Shown: piece after piece, positions 19,295 to 32,800 of the stretch | Layout of the letters: every line of letters starts with the position of its first letter | Numbering within the stretch: position 1 is the first letter of the stretch | Assembly: GCA_946811185.2 (NCBI GenBank) | Contig: OX328096.1 | Span: 69,625,345 to 69,689,344 of the forward strand | DNA from: Hippopus hippopus | Lineage: Eukaryota; Mollusca; Bivalvia; Cardiida; Cardiidae | Reading direction: 5' to 3' | Length of the DNA stretch: 64,000 nt | Made by a program: the position numbers and the translations under genes | The notes under the pieces: generated by a model | What the model saw: only the letters and a program-made list of their open reading frames with translations | Told to the model about the DNA's origin: nothing | Databases searched by the model: none

Positions 19295-19640
19295 TAACCT
19301 TTGTTGTTAAAGGCTCATAAGGGAGAGTACCTTGAAAAGAATCAGGGTAAAGGTGAATGTTAGTAACCAACATAACAATTGCTTCTTTTTCCGACAATGC
19401 TTTTCTAGGCTGTAAAAAACAAAACCCATGAATTGTCGTCTGCAAGTGCCTTCAATATAAATATGTATTATTTTTGTAAAGAGTGAACCAGCTGTCATGA
19501 TACAGGCTGCTCTTTTTACAGAACAAAAACTTTTAGACTGGTCCAAATTGAAAGCATTTGCAGACAATAAAGTCAACGTGGCAAAAATGATGGGATTTTT
19601 AAAAGAAAGGGTGGAAACATTGTGGAAAAAGTAGAAAAAA
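19295..19640. mobile_element. two decayed family B MITEs
   Basis: Fragments with GAATTGTCGTCTGCAAGTGC and, further on, AAACTTTTAGACTGGTCCAA ATTGAAAGCATTTGCAGAC plus ACATTGTGGAAAAAG. Centres are eroded. Confidence 0.65.
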
Positions 19641-19923
19641 GATTAGTTATAGGAAAAATCCCCCTGAGGGTGGTAAATGTGGGAAAATTCCTTAAAACAT
19701 TCAGATAAGAAATTGTTTGTGATAGGCGATGTCTCCTTTTCTTTTTAAATCTATGTTTTTCTATACTGTTATATACAGATCACACAAATGCTTCCCCTTT
19801 AAATATATATTAGGTTTGAGTTGGTGTTAAAGTACACCTGTACAAATATCATTTTACCTTTTGTTTCAGAATTTCATCATATTTGAAGAACTTGCAGAAT
19901 TCAGAACTAAATTTTTGTGAAAG

Positions 19924-20887
19924 ATGCAAACACGAAAAAGAAACATTGATTCAGTCTTAAACTTAGTGAATCCAAAGAGACTGAAAGTACAGAAGGCTGA
20001 TTCCAAGAGAGGTACCAGTGCTTACAAAAAGAGAAACAATACAGATGAAGGGGACAAATGTGCACCAAAATCACCAAAAAAGAAACAAGTTACCATAAGT
20101 GAGAATATTGATCATAAAGTTTGCAAGCCAAAGTGCACCACAAATAGGGAAGGAGTCTTAAAGAATGATATAGATGACAAAATAGATGACAAGTCTGATG
20201 AAAGTCAAAATGCAGATAAACCTTTGAAAAAGAGACCTGTTCCTCACATCAAGGTATCTGGAACTACTCCAATTTCAAAAGAGGTGAAATTATTTCACAG
20301 ACGAAAAATAAAAATCCTCAATGACACAACAACTTGTGAAAATAAAGTGCAAACTGAAGGAAAGAAAAAAGTTGATACAGCTGACAGTGTTGAGGAATTT
20401 AAAGACAAAAATCTAGATCACAAGCAATGTAATGATGCCATTATTGATACTGAAAAACAAGACATTAAAGTTTCACAAAAAGCTGATTTGGAAAATGGCA
20501 AGCTGGGTAATGGTAATACACATCCAAAGCCAGTAATGATTCAAGTTGAAGTCAAAAAAGAACCAGAAGTTAAGAAACAAATGCAAAAAGTAGAAGATGC
20601 CTCTGAATCTGACTTTGATGATGAATTTGTTGATTCTGGTGCACTAGATGATGATAGAGATGAGGACTACATTATTCCTAAGAGAGAGTCAGATGAGGAT
20701 AATGTAAACTCTATTATGAAGAATGAAACCAAAGCTACTCAAGTGGACAATTTCGATCAGAGAGACAGAGAAAAAGACAAATCTGAAAAAAATGTTGCCA
20801 ACAGAATTAATCAGTTTGTATGCAAGATATGTAACAAAATGTTTCCAACCAGAGGTCGTCTGAAAAAACACACTGTTATGCACACAG
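19924..20887 (+). CDS. zinc-finger gene, coding exon 1
   Basis: Encodes MQTRKRNIDSVLNLVNPKRL and a charged low-complexity region. An acidic patch ESDFDDEFVDSGALDDDRDE follows, then finger 1 (FVCKICNKMFPTRGRLKKHT VMHTG). The donor CACACAG|GTACTG splits the Gly codon (phase 1). Reading on through the intron would add a hydrophobic tail and stop at 20986, which I regard as unspliced read-through. Confidence 0.92.
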
Positions 20888-23800
20888 GTACTGTATCCAT
20901 CTACATTGTAGAAATTTTATTTTCTGTCATGGCTAAGATTGTTTTTAAAATTTATCTTTTAGCAAGGGTATTAGCAATAATACCATAATGCCATTTGTGC
21001 CTTCCCATACAAAGTGGATCAATATCAGACCACACAGAAATTGCAGTTTAATCTTAATCTGCACTTTCTGGCATTTTGTGAGAAATTCTGGTCGAAAGAA
21101 CCTTAACAATGTAAGATTTGATTCTTTCCAGTGCATTACCATACAGGCTAGTATCGGACCACAGGCCTTTGAAGTTTCAATGGTCAATCAGGAAATATCA
21201 AAATTTTCATTGCTCAATCATTGGACACGGTTACTAAAAATAGCACACTTGGGTATTGCCCCTAGTGTGTATAGTAGCGTTATATACAATATAGTGGTGA
21301 TGCACAAAATGTGCTATTTTTAGTAACATTGTCTGGTGATAGAACAATGAAAATTTTGATGTTCAATGATTGACCAATGGAACTTCAGTGGCCTCTGGGC
21401 AAACCTTTCACTAAATGGTACAAGAGACTATAAGAAGTTTTCTTTGGAATGTTCTTTGGGAAATATTTTGAAGGGAAAAGAAATGGTTTGTAACACACTA
21501 TTAAACCATTTACCACACAGTCCTTAGTTTTAATGACCCAAACTGAGAAGACTTTTGAAAAGATTGTGGGAAAAGGAGAAAATAATGTTTATCAGCATTT
21601 TCTACCTTCCAATGATGTTTACTTACCTTTCAAACACAAAACCAATCATTTTAGTCACATTTTCAAAATTTCATCTTGTGGTGAAGTTAAGCCTCATTTT
21701 AAGCAAATGATAAAGTTTAAGACTTGTCCAAATTGAAAACATTGCAGACTAGAAATTGTATGCAACTCAAATGACAGGATTTTGCTTTTGAAGGACAGAA
21801 AACATGGTAAGAAAAAGAGAAAATGCTGGGCTGGGTACCAGCATTTTCTCCTTTTCCCACCATGTTTTGAATTGCCTTCTTTCTTAGGGTAATTAAAACT
21901 TGGGATTGTGTGGTAAAGGGTGACAGACGAATGAATGTCTTTGGAATGATTCTGGAAAATATTTTCAAGGGTAAAGAGAGTTACTTGTAACGAACTGTTA
22001 ATCCAAGGCTCTTTTTTTCCACAACGTTTTAAAAGTCAGCCTGCTCCATGGGCATAGACATACATATTTTTGTATGAAAAATACGAATGATATTTAGAAT
22101 ACTGAAACGAATTTCGAGTTTTATGATACTTGAAAATAAGCTTACGAAAACATGTATTGCTGGTAACCAATATATTCTCCTTTTGCCACAATGTTTTCTA
22201 ACCTATAAAACACAAATCTACCATTTGAGTCCCATTCCATTTGCGGTCCATAAATGCTTTTGATTTAGACAAGTCCTATGTTTGACTGTTGTCAGTTTTG
22301 TACTTTACCCTCTTGCATATTACTTGGTTTAGGTTTGACACTTCTATTCTCTATTTCATTTTGTTATAGGGGAAAAACCGTATGAGTGTGAAATTTGTCA
22401 GATGAAGTTTGGCTTGCAGACATACCTTACGCGACATATGGAGGTCCACCTTGACAGTTCTGAGAAGCCCTTCTCATGTGACCAGTGCCCAAAGACATTT
22501 GCACGTCAAAGTTCTCTAGAAAAGCATAAGGTGTCACATCAAGGTACAGTGTTGGGCTTCATATACATGTATATGTAAGCCATGCTCTGTTAAAAGGGGG
22601 CTTAATTCATCTGCAAAAAGTATCGACCCATGTCAGCCTGCGCAGTCTGTGCAGGCTGACATGTGTTGAAACTTTTTGCTGTAGGTCATTTTCTGCATAT
22701 CAAAGGTCCAGTCTACCTCATGATTCAGTCGTTTGTTAGACAAAATAGATTTTATGAATCTATGATTATGTGATGTCTTGCTTAGTACTATGCATCATGA
22801 AGATGCGCTAAACCCCCAGGGTATGGCTCATTTTAATACAGAGTTTGTTTATTCAGTCATCACTCTTAACACAGGGTTGTCATGGGCATGTTTTAGGGCT
22901 TGGAACTGTAGAGCAGGGATCAAGAACAGCACTCGCCCACGGCAATTGAAAATCGGTCTGTGAAAAATCCCATGCTGATGACACAAGGAAAAAATTCAGT
23001 AAACCTCTGTATTCTAGTCCTCTTTCGGTCAACTGTGGTATTTATAGAGGATCTTACATGAGTGTTTATGTATTATCATTTTTATCAAACGAGTTGACTA
23101 AAATTGTATGGCGTGAGCCTTGGTTAGCATCAAATACATTTTAGTCAACAAGTTTGACAAAAATGATAATAAATAAACGGGTCCACGTTTACAGTTGCAG
23201 TTCAGTTTCAAATATGTATATACACAACTAGATAACTACATGACATTTACACCGAAAGTAGAATAAAACAGTTTCTAGTGGGGGTAAATGCAACTAATTC
23301 AACAACTTTGTTGTTTTTAAAAAGCTTTCGCTGCATTTTTTTGCTTTTCATTAAACATGAAAATCAAAAACTGTCCATCTGTTACGCCTTAGCAACAATG
23401 ATGTCATTTTTCATATATCATAAATTTGGTAAGACATTGGCCTATCAAATTTCATGCCAACTTACGAATTTCAAGACTAGCCATTTGATAGCTGAAACAG
23501 AACATATCTGGCCAATCCAGATTGATAGTGTTTGGATTAGAATTGGAAATTAGTCATGCTTTGGTAAAAGGGAGTTTCATGCATCTCTGTGATGCATGAT
23601 ACCAATCAAGTAATCACATAGATATGAATGCATAAAATCCATTTTGTCTAACAACCGACTGAATTATAAGGTAGAATGGTCCTTTGACATGCAGAAAGTT
23701 GACGAAAAGCAAAAGGTTTCAGCACAGGTCAAGCTGCGCAGGCTGACCTGGGTAAATACTTCTTGCAGATGCATTAAATCCCATTTTCACAGAAAACAGC

Positions 23801-26800
23801 TAAAATGAGTTATATGATTTTCTTTGTTTTCAGATGCCAGGCCATTTTCCTGTTCTGTTTGTTTTAAGAAGTTTAAGAGGAAACTTACTTTGACAAACCA
23901 CTTAAAAGCCCACGAAAATGGTGAAATTTATATGTGTCAGTACTGTGGGAAATGCTTTGCTTTTAGGAGTAGCTTGGATGCTCATACAAAGAAACACTCG
24001 GGTATGTTTGTATGCTTTTATTTTTCTCTAGCTGATTGATATCTGTATGAATTCCAGTGTGTACTGCCGGTTATAAGCCTGCCAGGGAAGCTCAGTGGTT
24101 AGCGGATATGACTGATGACCTGCTGATTGCAAGTTTGATACCCTGTTGAGGCAAACTTTTTTTCCAGCTATATTTTGCCTCTCACCTCTGATGCATGTGA
24201 GAAAAGTAGTCAGTGGTATGGAAAGAAAGTTGTGTCAGTACTGGTGTGAGAAAGCTAGGAAACACATGAGTAGGTGCACTGACGGTCGTGATATTGCCTA
24301 AACTATTAACACAGGGTTAAACTCCAATACAAACAGACAAGCATACTGGATACAAAATGCTGTATTCTCCATCTATCAACCCATAACCTGCTAAATAAAT
24401 GAAATAATGAAATGAAACTTTCAAGCCAATAGTAAAAACCCAAATTTTTCTTCCTTTTCTGCGGGGCCAAATTTCGGCCCCACTCCCAATTGAAAAAAGT
24501 GTATTTTTTCCCCAATTCCATAAAATAAAATTCCCAATTAGACACTAGAAAAAGAAAGTAGTCTGATGTATCAGCCAGGGTTTTCCCTGACACACAAATT
24601 TGTGCGTTTTTACTCATTTTTTAACTAAATAACTTGCTAAAATTCATCGACTGCGGGCATTGACCACAGTTCAAGCAGGAAATCGACAATCATCGTATTT
24701 TAGGTACGAAACTATTTGGGGGCAAATGAACTATAGACTGCGTCCGCATATTTTCCCTCAATTCATGCATTGACTCGATCATCTGACTGTAAACCGTTCT
24801 TGGTTTACATGTATAAAATAAAAAATACAGACAACTGTTAACTTCTAGGCAACCACCTCACGTTTTACAACGAAGTTTCGTAAGGCAAAAATAGAGAACC
24901 CAGCTCTTAAATTGATAGTCTTGAACCAGGAACAAGTTATGAAAAATACCTGGCCAAATCTAGACCATGAGGTTTTTTTCCCCTCTAAAATTTCGAGCGG
25001 TTGTGCTTCGTCTTTGTCTTAGCACAGGAATTGGCTGTATAATTTGTGAACAGAGCTTGTCAGCCGAAATAGATACTCTCTATCAAAAACAAGCAAATTC
25101 ATTCTCGGACGTATAAAGTCATCAGTTATCGGTCATAAATTCAAGATGTTAATTAAAAAGCCGGTATCAGTGTGGCTGTGGGACGGGACTATCGACACAT
25201 CCGAAGTCATATGATGGAAAAATCCAATGTGAAGTTTCCTCTCCACAGTTACTTTTTAACAGGGTTTTTTTCAGTACTGATTAGGTCTACCACAGAATAT
25301 GACGATTTATCAATCTTTCTATATATGTCAAAACACACACAAAATCGTTTTCAAAGATTAATCGCCATGGAAAAACACACGAAAACACATGACAAAACAA
25401 TTGTAAAAAAAGACCTCAACGTATCAGAGGCTCTTCAATCTGCCTTATTATGCCCCCCTTCAACGAATTGGGGGTATAAAGCTTTGCTAATGTCGGTTGG
25501 TCCGTACGTCGGTCTGTTGGTCGGTAGACCTTACCTTGTCCGGATGATAACTAGACACAGAATTGACCTAGGTTCGTCAAATGTGGCACAGACATGCGTC
25601 TCGGAGTGTAGATGATCTCTATTGATTTTGAGGTCAAAGGTCAAGGTCACAGTGACCGTCAACATGTTGATATATAGACCAAACCTTGTCCGGATGATAA
25701 CTAGACACAGAATTGACCTAGGTTCATCAAATTTGGCACAGACATGTGTCTTGGAGTGTAGATGATCCCTATTAATTTTGAGGTCAATCAGTCAAAGGTC
25801 AAGGTCACAGTGACCGTCAACATGTTGATATATAGACCAAACCTTGTCCGGATGATAACTAGACACAGAATTGACCTAGGTTTGTCAAATTTGGCACAGA
25901 CATTTGTCTTGGAGTGCAGATGATCCCTATCGATTTTGAGATTAATCCATTAAAGGTCAAGGTCACAGTGGCCTTCAACTTAATGATATATAGACCAAAC
26001 CTTGTCCAGATGATAACTAGACACAGAATTGACATGGTTCTTCAGATTCTGTACAGATATTCTTCTTGGAGTGTAAATGATCCCTATCGATTTTGAGATT
26101 AATCCATCAAAGGTCAAGGTCACAGTGGCCTTCAACTTAATGATATATAGACCAAACCTTGTCCAGATGATAACTACACACAGAATTTACCTAGGTCCTT
26201 CAAATTCTGTACAGATATTCATCTTGGAGTGTAAATGATCCCTATCGATTTTAAGGGTAATCTGTGAAAGGTCAAGGTCACAGTGACCACCAGATGATTC
26301 AGGGCCCGTGCTATTTGCTAAAAAAAAATTAAAGTGTCTCAAAAATCATCATATGTGGCTCAACTTGTGGCTCCAACATTTTATTCGCGTATTATCGGGG
26401 ATGTAGTAAGCATAGAAGTCAACTGGGAAAAAGCGGAAGTCGAACGTGCGTGCCGAAAAGAAAATCGATAACCCAGTCTGTGTATCGGCGACTGTTTACA
26501 ATCTTGTATGTATACACACAGCGGTGTGTATAATTATGCAAACTGTTGACAGATTATCACGTTTTAACAATTGAAGTGGGCTATAAATCAAAAAGATGAC
26601 ATCAATATTTCCCAATCAATTCTTTTGATATCAGTTTATGAACTGTGCCACTTCCTGTATCAATGTGGCAGTAGGGGGGCATGACTGTTTTACAAACAGA
26701 CATCTTGTTTAGCTTTGATAATGTCTTCTATCAGCTGACTTGCATACACACCATATAGAAAATAAAACAGCCAATAATTCCCCTAGGTCATTCAAAAACA

Positions 26801-29800
26801 TATCTTATAGAAAATTTAAAAATCCTACTTAACACTGGGGGAGGGGGGGTCATCTTACAACTTAGACAACTAGAACTAGTATAAAAGACAAAAAAAAGCA
26901 CATCCATCCAAAAAGAAAGAAGTTTGAAAAAAAGAAGCAGTACTGATTCAGTAGTACATTAAATGCATTAGGTTTATTGTAAGGTTAAATGTGTGTTCCA
27001 AAATTTATATGTTTTGTCAATATTTTTTTCCCAATTTTGACATATTGTCGATGCTTTTTTTCCCAATTTGGCCAGGGCTCTTTTCCCAAAATGCCTGGAT
27101 AAAGCCCTGCTTTTTCAAAGGTATTTTTTTTTTTGGGGGGGGGGGGGAATATCACCTTATCAGATACAGCAAATCCAAGATCAGATTGCACATTCTATGC
27201 AGTCTGGTCTTTATCTACACTATCTGCAAAAGGTTCTTGAGTTGTGCTTAGCAGCCTAAAGATTAACTGTCGCTGCCAATTAACCCTTTACCAAACGACA
27301 AAATTTTACACTAGTCCAAATTGAATGCATTTGCAGACAACAAAACAAATGTGATTCAGAAGCTGAAATTTGTTTTGGGAAGAGTAGAAAACATTTGGGA
27401 AAAGGAGAAAATGCTGGTTACCAGCATTTTTTCCTTTTCCCAGAATGTTTTCAAAAGCTTTCTTTCTCAAGGTCGTTAAATGTCGGGATTGTGTGGTAAA
27501 GGGTTAAATGATTGAGACTTTCTCATTCTCTGTTATCACTGGTCCATATGAAATGAAAAGGATGAATATTGGTCATTTAGATTACAGAAGCTGATGGTGC
27601 AGATCAAAGATCAAAGTGCACATTATGTTCAGTCTGATCTTTATCTATGCCATGCACAAACGAAATGGGGAATTGGAAAGGGCAGATCAAAGATCAGACT
27701 GTATGTTCTGTACAGTCTGATCTTGATTCACACCCTCCACAAAAATTATTGATTACCTGTAGCATTGAAGGAGTAAAACAAGATTGGACTGTTTTAAGCC
27801 TTCACCACACAATCCCAAATTTAACAACAGTGAGGAAGAAGCCTTTTGTAAATATTGTGGGAAAAGGAGAAAATGCTGGTGACCAGCATTTTTAGCTCAC
27901 CTGAGCACGAAGTGCTCACTGTGAGCTTTTGTGATTGTACTGTGTCCGTCGTGCGTCGCCCTTCATCAACTTTTACCTTGTGTACACTCTAGAGGCCATA
28001 TTTTCAGTTTGATACTCATGAAACCTGGTCAGAATGTTTGTCTTGATGATATCTCGGACAATTTAGAAAATGGGTCATGTGGGGTCAGAAACCAGGTCAC
28101 TAGGTCATATCTTAGAAAAACCTTGTGTATGCTCTAGAGGGCGCATTTTCAGTCCAACACCCAACACTCTTGAAAGTTGGTCAGAATATTTGTCATGCTG
28201 ATGTCTCAGAGTTTGAAAATTGGCTATGTTGGGTCAAAAACTAGGTCACTAGGTCAAATCTTAGAAAAACCTTGTGTACACTCTAGAGGCCACAGTTGCA
28301 CTCCAAAACTCATGAAAGTTGGTCAGAATATTTGTCTTGATGATTTCTTGGATGAGTTTGAAAATGGGTCATGTTGGGTCAAAAACTAGGTCACTATGTC
28401 AGATCTTAGAAAAACCTCGTGTACGCTCATAGAGACCACATTTTCACTGCATTACTCATGAAAGTTGGTCAGAATGTTTGTCTTGATGATTTCGTGGATA
28501 ACTTTGAAAATGGGTCATGTGGGGTCAAACCCTAGATTACTAGGTTAAATCTTAGAAAAACCATACATGTATGTATGCTCTAGAGACCACATTTTCAGGG
28601 CACATTTTCAGGGCAATACTCATGAAAGTTGGTTAGAATGTTTGTCCTGATGATTTCTTGAATGAGTTTGAAAATGTGTCACATCAGGTCAAAAAGTAGG
28701 TCACCAGGTCAAATCTTTAAAAAAAGCTTCTGTACATGTAGCTCTAGAGTCAACATTTTCTGTCCAATACTTATGAAAATTAGTCAGAATGTTTTTCATG
28801 ATGATCAATATGATGAATTGAAAAAGGGTCACATTGGGTTAAAAACTAGGTCACCATGTCATATCTTGGAAAAACCTTGTGTACACTGTAGAGGGTACAT
28901 TTTCTGTCCAGTACTAATGAAAGGTGGTCAGAATCTTTGTTTTGATAATAATTATCTACAATGAGAAAATGGGCCATGTTTGGCTAAAAAGTAGGTCACT
29001 GGGGGAAATTCTAGAAAAAGGTTGTGTACACGCTAGAGGCCAAATTTTCAGTACAATAATTATGAAAGCTTGGTAGAATGTTTGTCATAATAGCTCAAAA
29101 GAGATTGAAAATGGGTCATATTTGGTCAAAAGACTCAGGTGAGCCACTTCAAGGCCATTATGGCCCTGTTGTCTCCTTTTCCCACAAGGTTTTCAATCGT
29201 ATCAAAGAAAAATTCAATCATTTAAGTCACATCTAATTTGTTATCTGGAAATGCTTTCAATTTGGACAAGTCTATGTCATGTGATAAAGAGTTAATTCAA
29301 AATTTTGAGACTAGCTAGTTGATTCACTGAGACACTCTGTCTCAGCCGGTCAGGGGGCTAGTCTATGAATATCAAATCAAAAATGAATTTGAGCATTGCT
29401 CTATGGAAAAAGGACTTAGTGCATCTGCAAAAAGTATTGGCCTATGTCAGACTGTGCAATCTGCAAAGGCTGACATGGGTCAAAACTCTTTGCTGTCTAT
29501 AAATTTTCTGCATGTCCAAGGACCATTCTTCATCATGATTCAGTTAGATGTAAGATAAAATGGGTTGTATGGATCCATTATTATATGATCACTATCTTGG
29601 TGTAATGAATCACAGAGATGCATTCAATCCCTTTTGCCAGAGCATGGCTCACCTAGATTTGATGGAGAAAACAGCTCCTTTTTCCATGATTTGATTTTTC
29701 TAAGATCATGAGTTTGGTCAACCATCAGGAAGTGCTTTTGTCTAGTTAAATAACATCAATTTTGCACAGTTTGTTGGGTCAAAATAGAAGTTTACACTTA

Positions 29801-32800
29801 AATTACCTATTGCATGTCATCCACAGCATGCCTTATTTTGTTGGCTCTTCTTTTAGAAGAAAGGATTAGGGAATCAACTGTGAAGGATCTAATTGATTTT
29901 GAAGATATGTAGAGAGAAGAAAAACAAGTATGGAGATAGGTGCAAAAGTATTTCAGAGTTTAGAGATATTGTGTCAAAATGCTTATTGAAAATGTGTGCC
30001 TAAACAAGGCAATAACTTACAACATATATCAAGGAAAATAGAAGAAAAATTCAGTTGTTTAGAAATTTATTTGAAATGTCTGTATGCCAGAAACATTACC
30101 TTAAAAACAGGCCAGAAACATTACCTTAAAAACAGACAGATAAAAGGTTCTACAATGGATTTGAAAAGGTCGTAATTCTTAATGATTGGTTGAGCTCCCA
30201 TTGATTATAGTATCCTCCTTTACATCAATCTTTTACCCTGGGGCATTTCAAATTGACCTCTAAACCCAAGTTCCAAGATGAGCCATCAAAAAGACTGAGA
30301 CAGAAAGTCACAGTCTGTCATATAACTAGTCTTAGAATTAAGTATCAGAATACATGTAATATTTAAGATTGAGCTATCCTTTGTGAAAAGGAGGTTTAAT
30401 GCATCTGAAATGTATCCACATAGGTCGGCTTGCACAGTCTGCACTGGTTGACCCGTGTCAAAACTTTTTGCTTTTGTAAATTTTCTGTATGTCCAAGGAC
30501 CATTCTACCTCAGGATTCAGCCAGGTGTTAGACAAATAGATTTTTATGGGTCTGTAATTGTATGATGACTTGTTTGGTATAATGCATCACTGAAATGCAT
30601 TAAACCCGTTTTGCAAGAGCATGGCACAATCCTTTGTAAATAGAAAACCTGTCCTAATCCCTGTAGTCATGAATGTAGTATCAAGAAGCTTAAAAGATTG
30701 ATATGAGCGGTGCACTAGCAAAAAGGGGTTCAACACATTTTTGGCTAAAGGCTGACTGAATCTAGAAATAGAATGGTCTTTTGACATGCCGAAAATTTAA
30801 CGATAGCAAAAAAAATTGATCCAGGTAAGCCTGCACGGACTGCACATGCTGACCTGGGTCAATACTGCTTGCAGATGCATTGAACCCCCTTTTCACAGAG
30901 CATGGATTATGTATTTTGTCTTGTTTTTAGAACAAAAGCCATTCAATTGCACAGAATGTGGCAAAGGATTCTATTCCAAACAATCTTTTAATGACCATCA
31001 ATTACGACACCAGAAGATCAAGGAGGTAGAATGTCCAGTGTGTAAGAGAAAGTAAGTGCTTAAATTTAGATTTTGTAGTTCCTTTCCCCATTAATCCTAT
31101 GTTTTTATGCCCCAGAGAAAGGGAGCTTTGAAAGACATTGGTGGAAAAGGAAAAGGTGCTCATTTTGCTTTGTTCCTATTGTTTTGAAAGATTATGAGTC
31201 CAATACTGTACCACTAAGCAACACTGTATCCTATACAACTTTATTAATAAAATTGTTATCAAGTGTGAATAAACAGTTTCATTTAAGCTTGCATACATGA
31301 GTACTTGCGAAAAATATTGTGACAAAAAAAGAGAATTATTATTATGTTTATTCTGCCACAATGCTGTTCCAGGTACAATGTAATAAAAAAGAAAGTCATG
31401 TAGTAGACTACTTAACCATATACCAGCTGACAAAATTTTAGCTTTGTCAAAATTGAGAGCAGTTGCAGATGACAGATTTTAATTAAACATAAAATATGTC
31501 TTTCAAAGGGTAGAAAACATTGTGGGAAAAGAAGAAAATGCTGGTTACCAGCATTTTCTTCTTTTCTCACAATGTTTTCAAAAGCCTTCTTCCATAGGGT
31601 CGTTAAAGTTATGACTTTGTGGTAAAGGATTAAGCCTTGTTTTTTTTTTAATGTATTTCAGATACTACAACAAAAAAGAACTAAGAAAACACATGACTTT
31701 CCACTCTAAAGTAACAGAATTTCACTGTGAACCATGTCTCATGTACTTTAATGATCCACATTGCCTGAGAATTCATACCATCAAAATACATGGCCAGAGG
31801 TATTCCTGTGATTTCTGTGATGCTAAGTTTTCCAATCTCAGGGCCATGAATACACATATATTTAAAGAACATCGGGAATTGCGCAATGCAAGAAGGCCCA
31901 AAATGCCTATACATGAAAAAGCAAATTTCAGACATGTTCTCTGTGATTTCTGTGGTAAAGAGTTGTCCAATAAATACAGACTGAAAAAACACTTGATTGC
32001 TAAACACAGTGGGAAAAAAGTTAAAGTAGTGAGAGATCCTAATGCAATTAAAGCACCTACCAAATTATACCCAAGTGAGATGAAGGTTCTGTGTATGATA
32101 TGTAATAAGGTAATGTTCAATAAATATAAGCTGTTGAAGCATATGGAGAAAGTACATGATATTCCTTTGGAAGAAATAAAAAACATAAAGATTGTCAAAA
32201 TTGAAGGTATATCTGAGAAAGAGACAGTTAAGAAAGGAAAACAGGAACAAGAAGTTGATGTACAAACGATTGTGATAAAACCAGTGAATTTAAACTCCTA
32301 TGAGTCAGAAGATGTTGCAGGTGAGAAGGAAAAATATGAAAAGAGCACTGTACATTACTTAGATGCCCATGGTAATATTATCTATACAGACACAGAAAGA
32401 GTTGATAGGAGTCATTACAAATTAGAACATAACACAGGAGCAAATCAAGACAAAACAAGTAATGGAACAGAAATAAAAGACATAGGTTTAAACACGAATA
32501 TAAGTTTATTGTCAGATTCTTCTGTTAATAAGAATGTAGCACAAGTTAAAAGTGTAGAAAGTGTTTCTTTTACTAACAATATTGTAGATTTTGCAGCTCA
32601 GGCTGCTAATATAATTGACAAAAACAAAAAACTTTTGACTAATGAACCAGTCAAGGTTGGCTATAGTCAGCACACACATGGTACAAACAATGTACAAGAC
32701 ATTACTTATATCATGCAGCAGGCTGCTGGTAGAATAGTTGCACATGAAAAAGCTGAAAGTTCAGAGCCCGTAAACAACCATACATACCACTCCAGCCAGC

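Noticed and set aside
25172..25615. 147-codon frame in zinc-finger intron 3
   Set aside because: Its end is in the G2 repeat, it has no domain, and it is on the sense strand of a spliced intron.
27931..28964. Open frames with repeated KTRSLGQILEKPCVHSRG-like peptides
   Set aside because: They are translations of the G3 tandem units; frames change between units and there is no start context.
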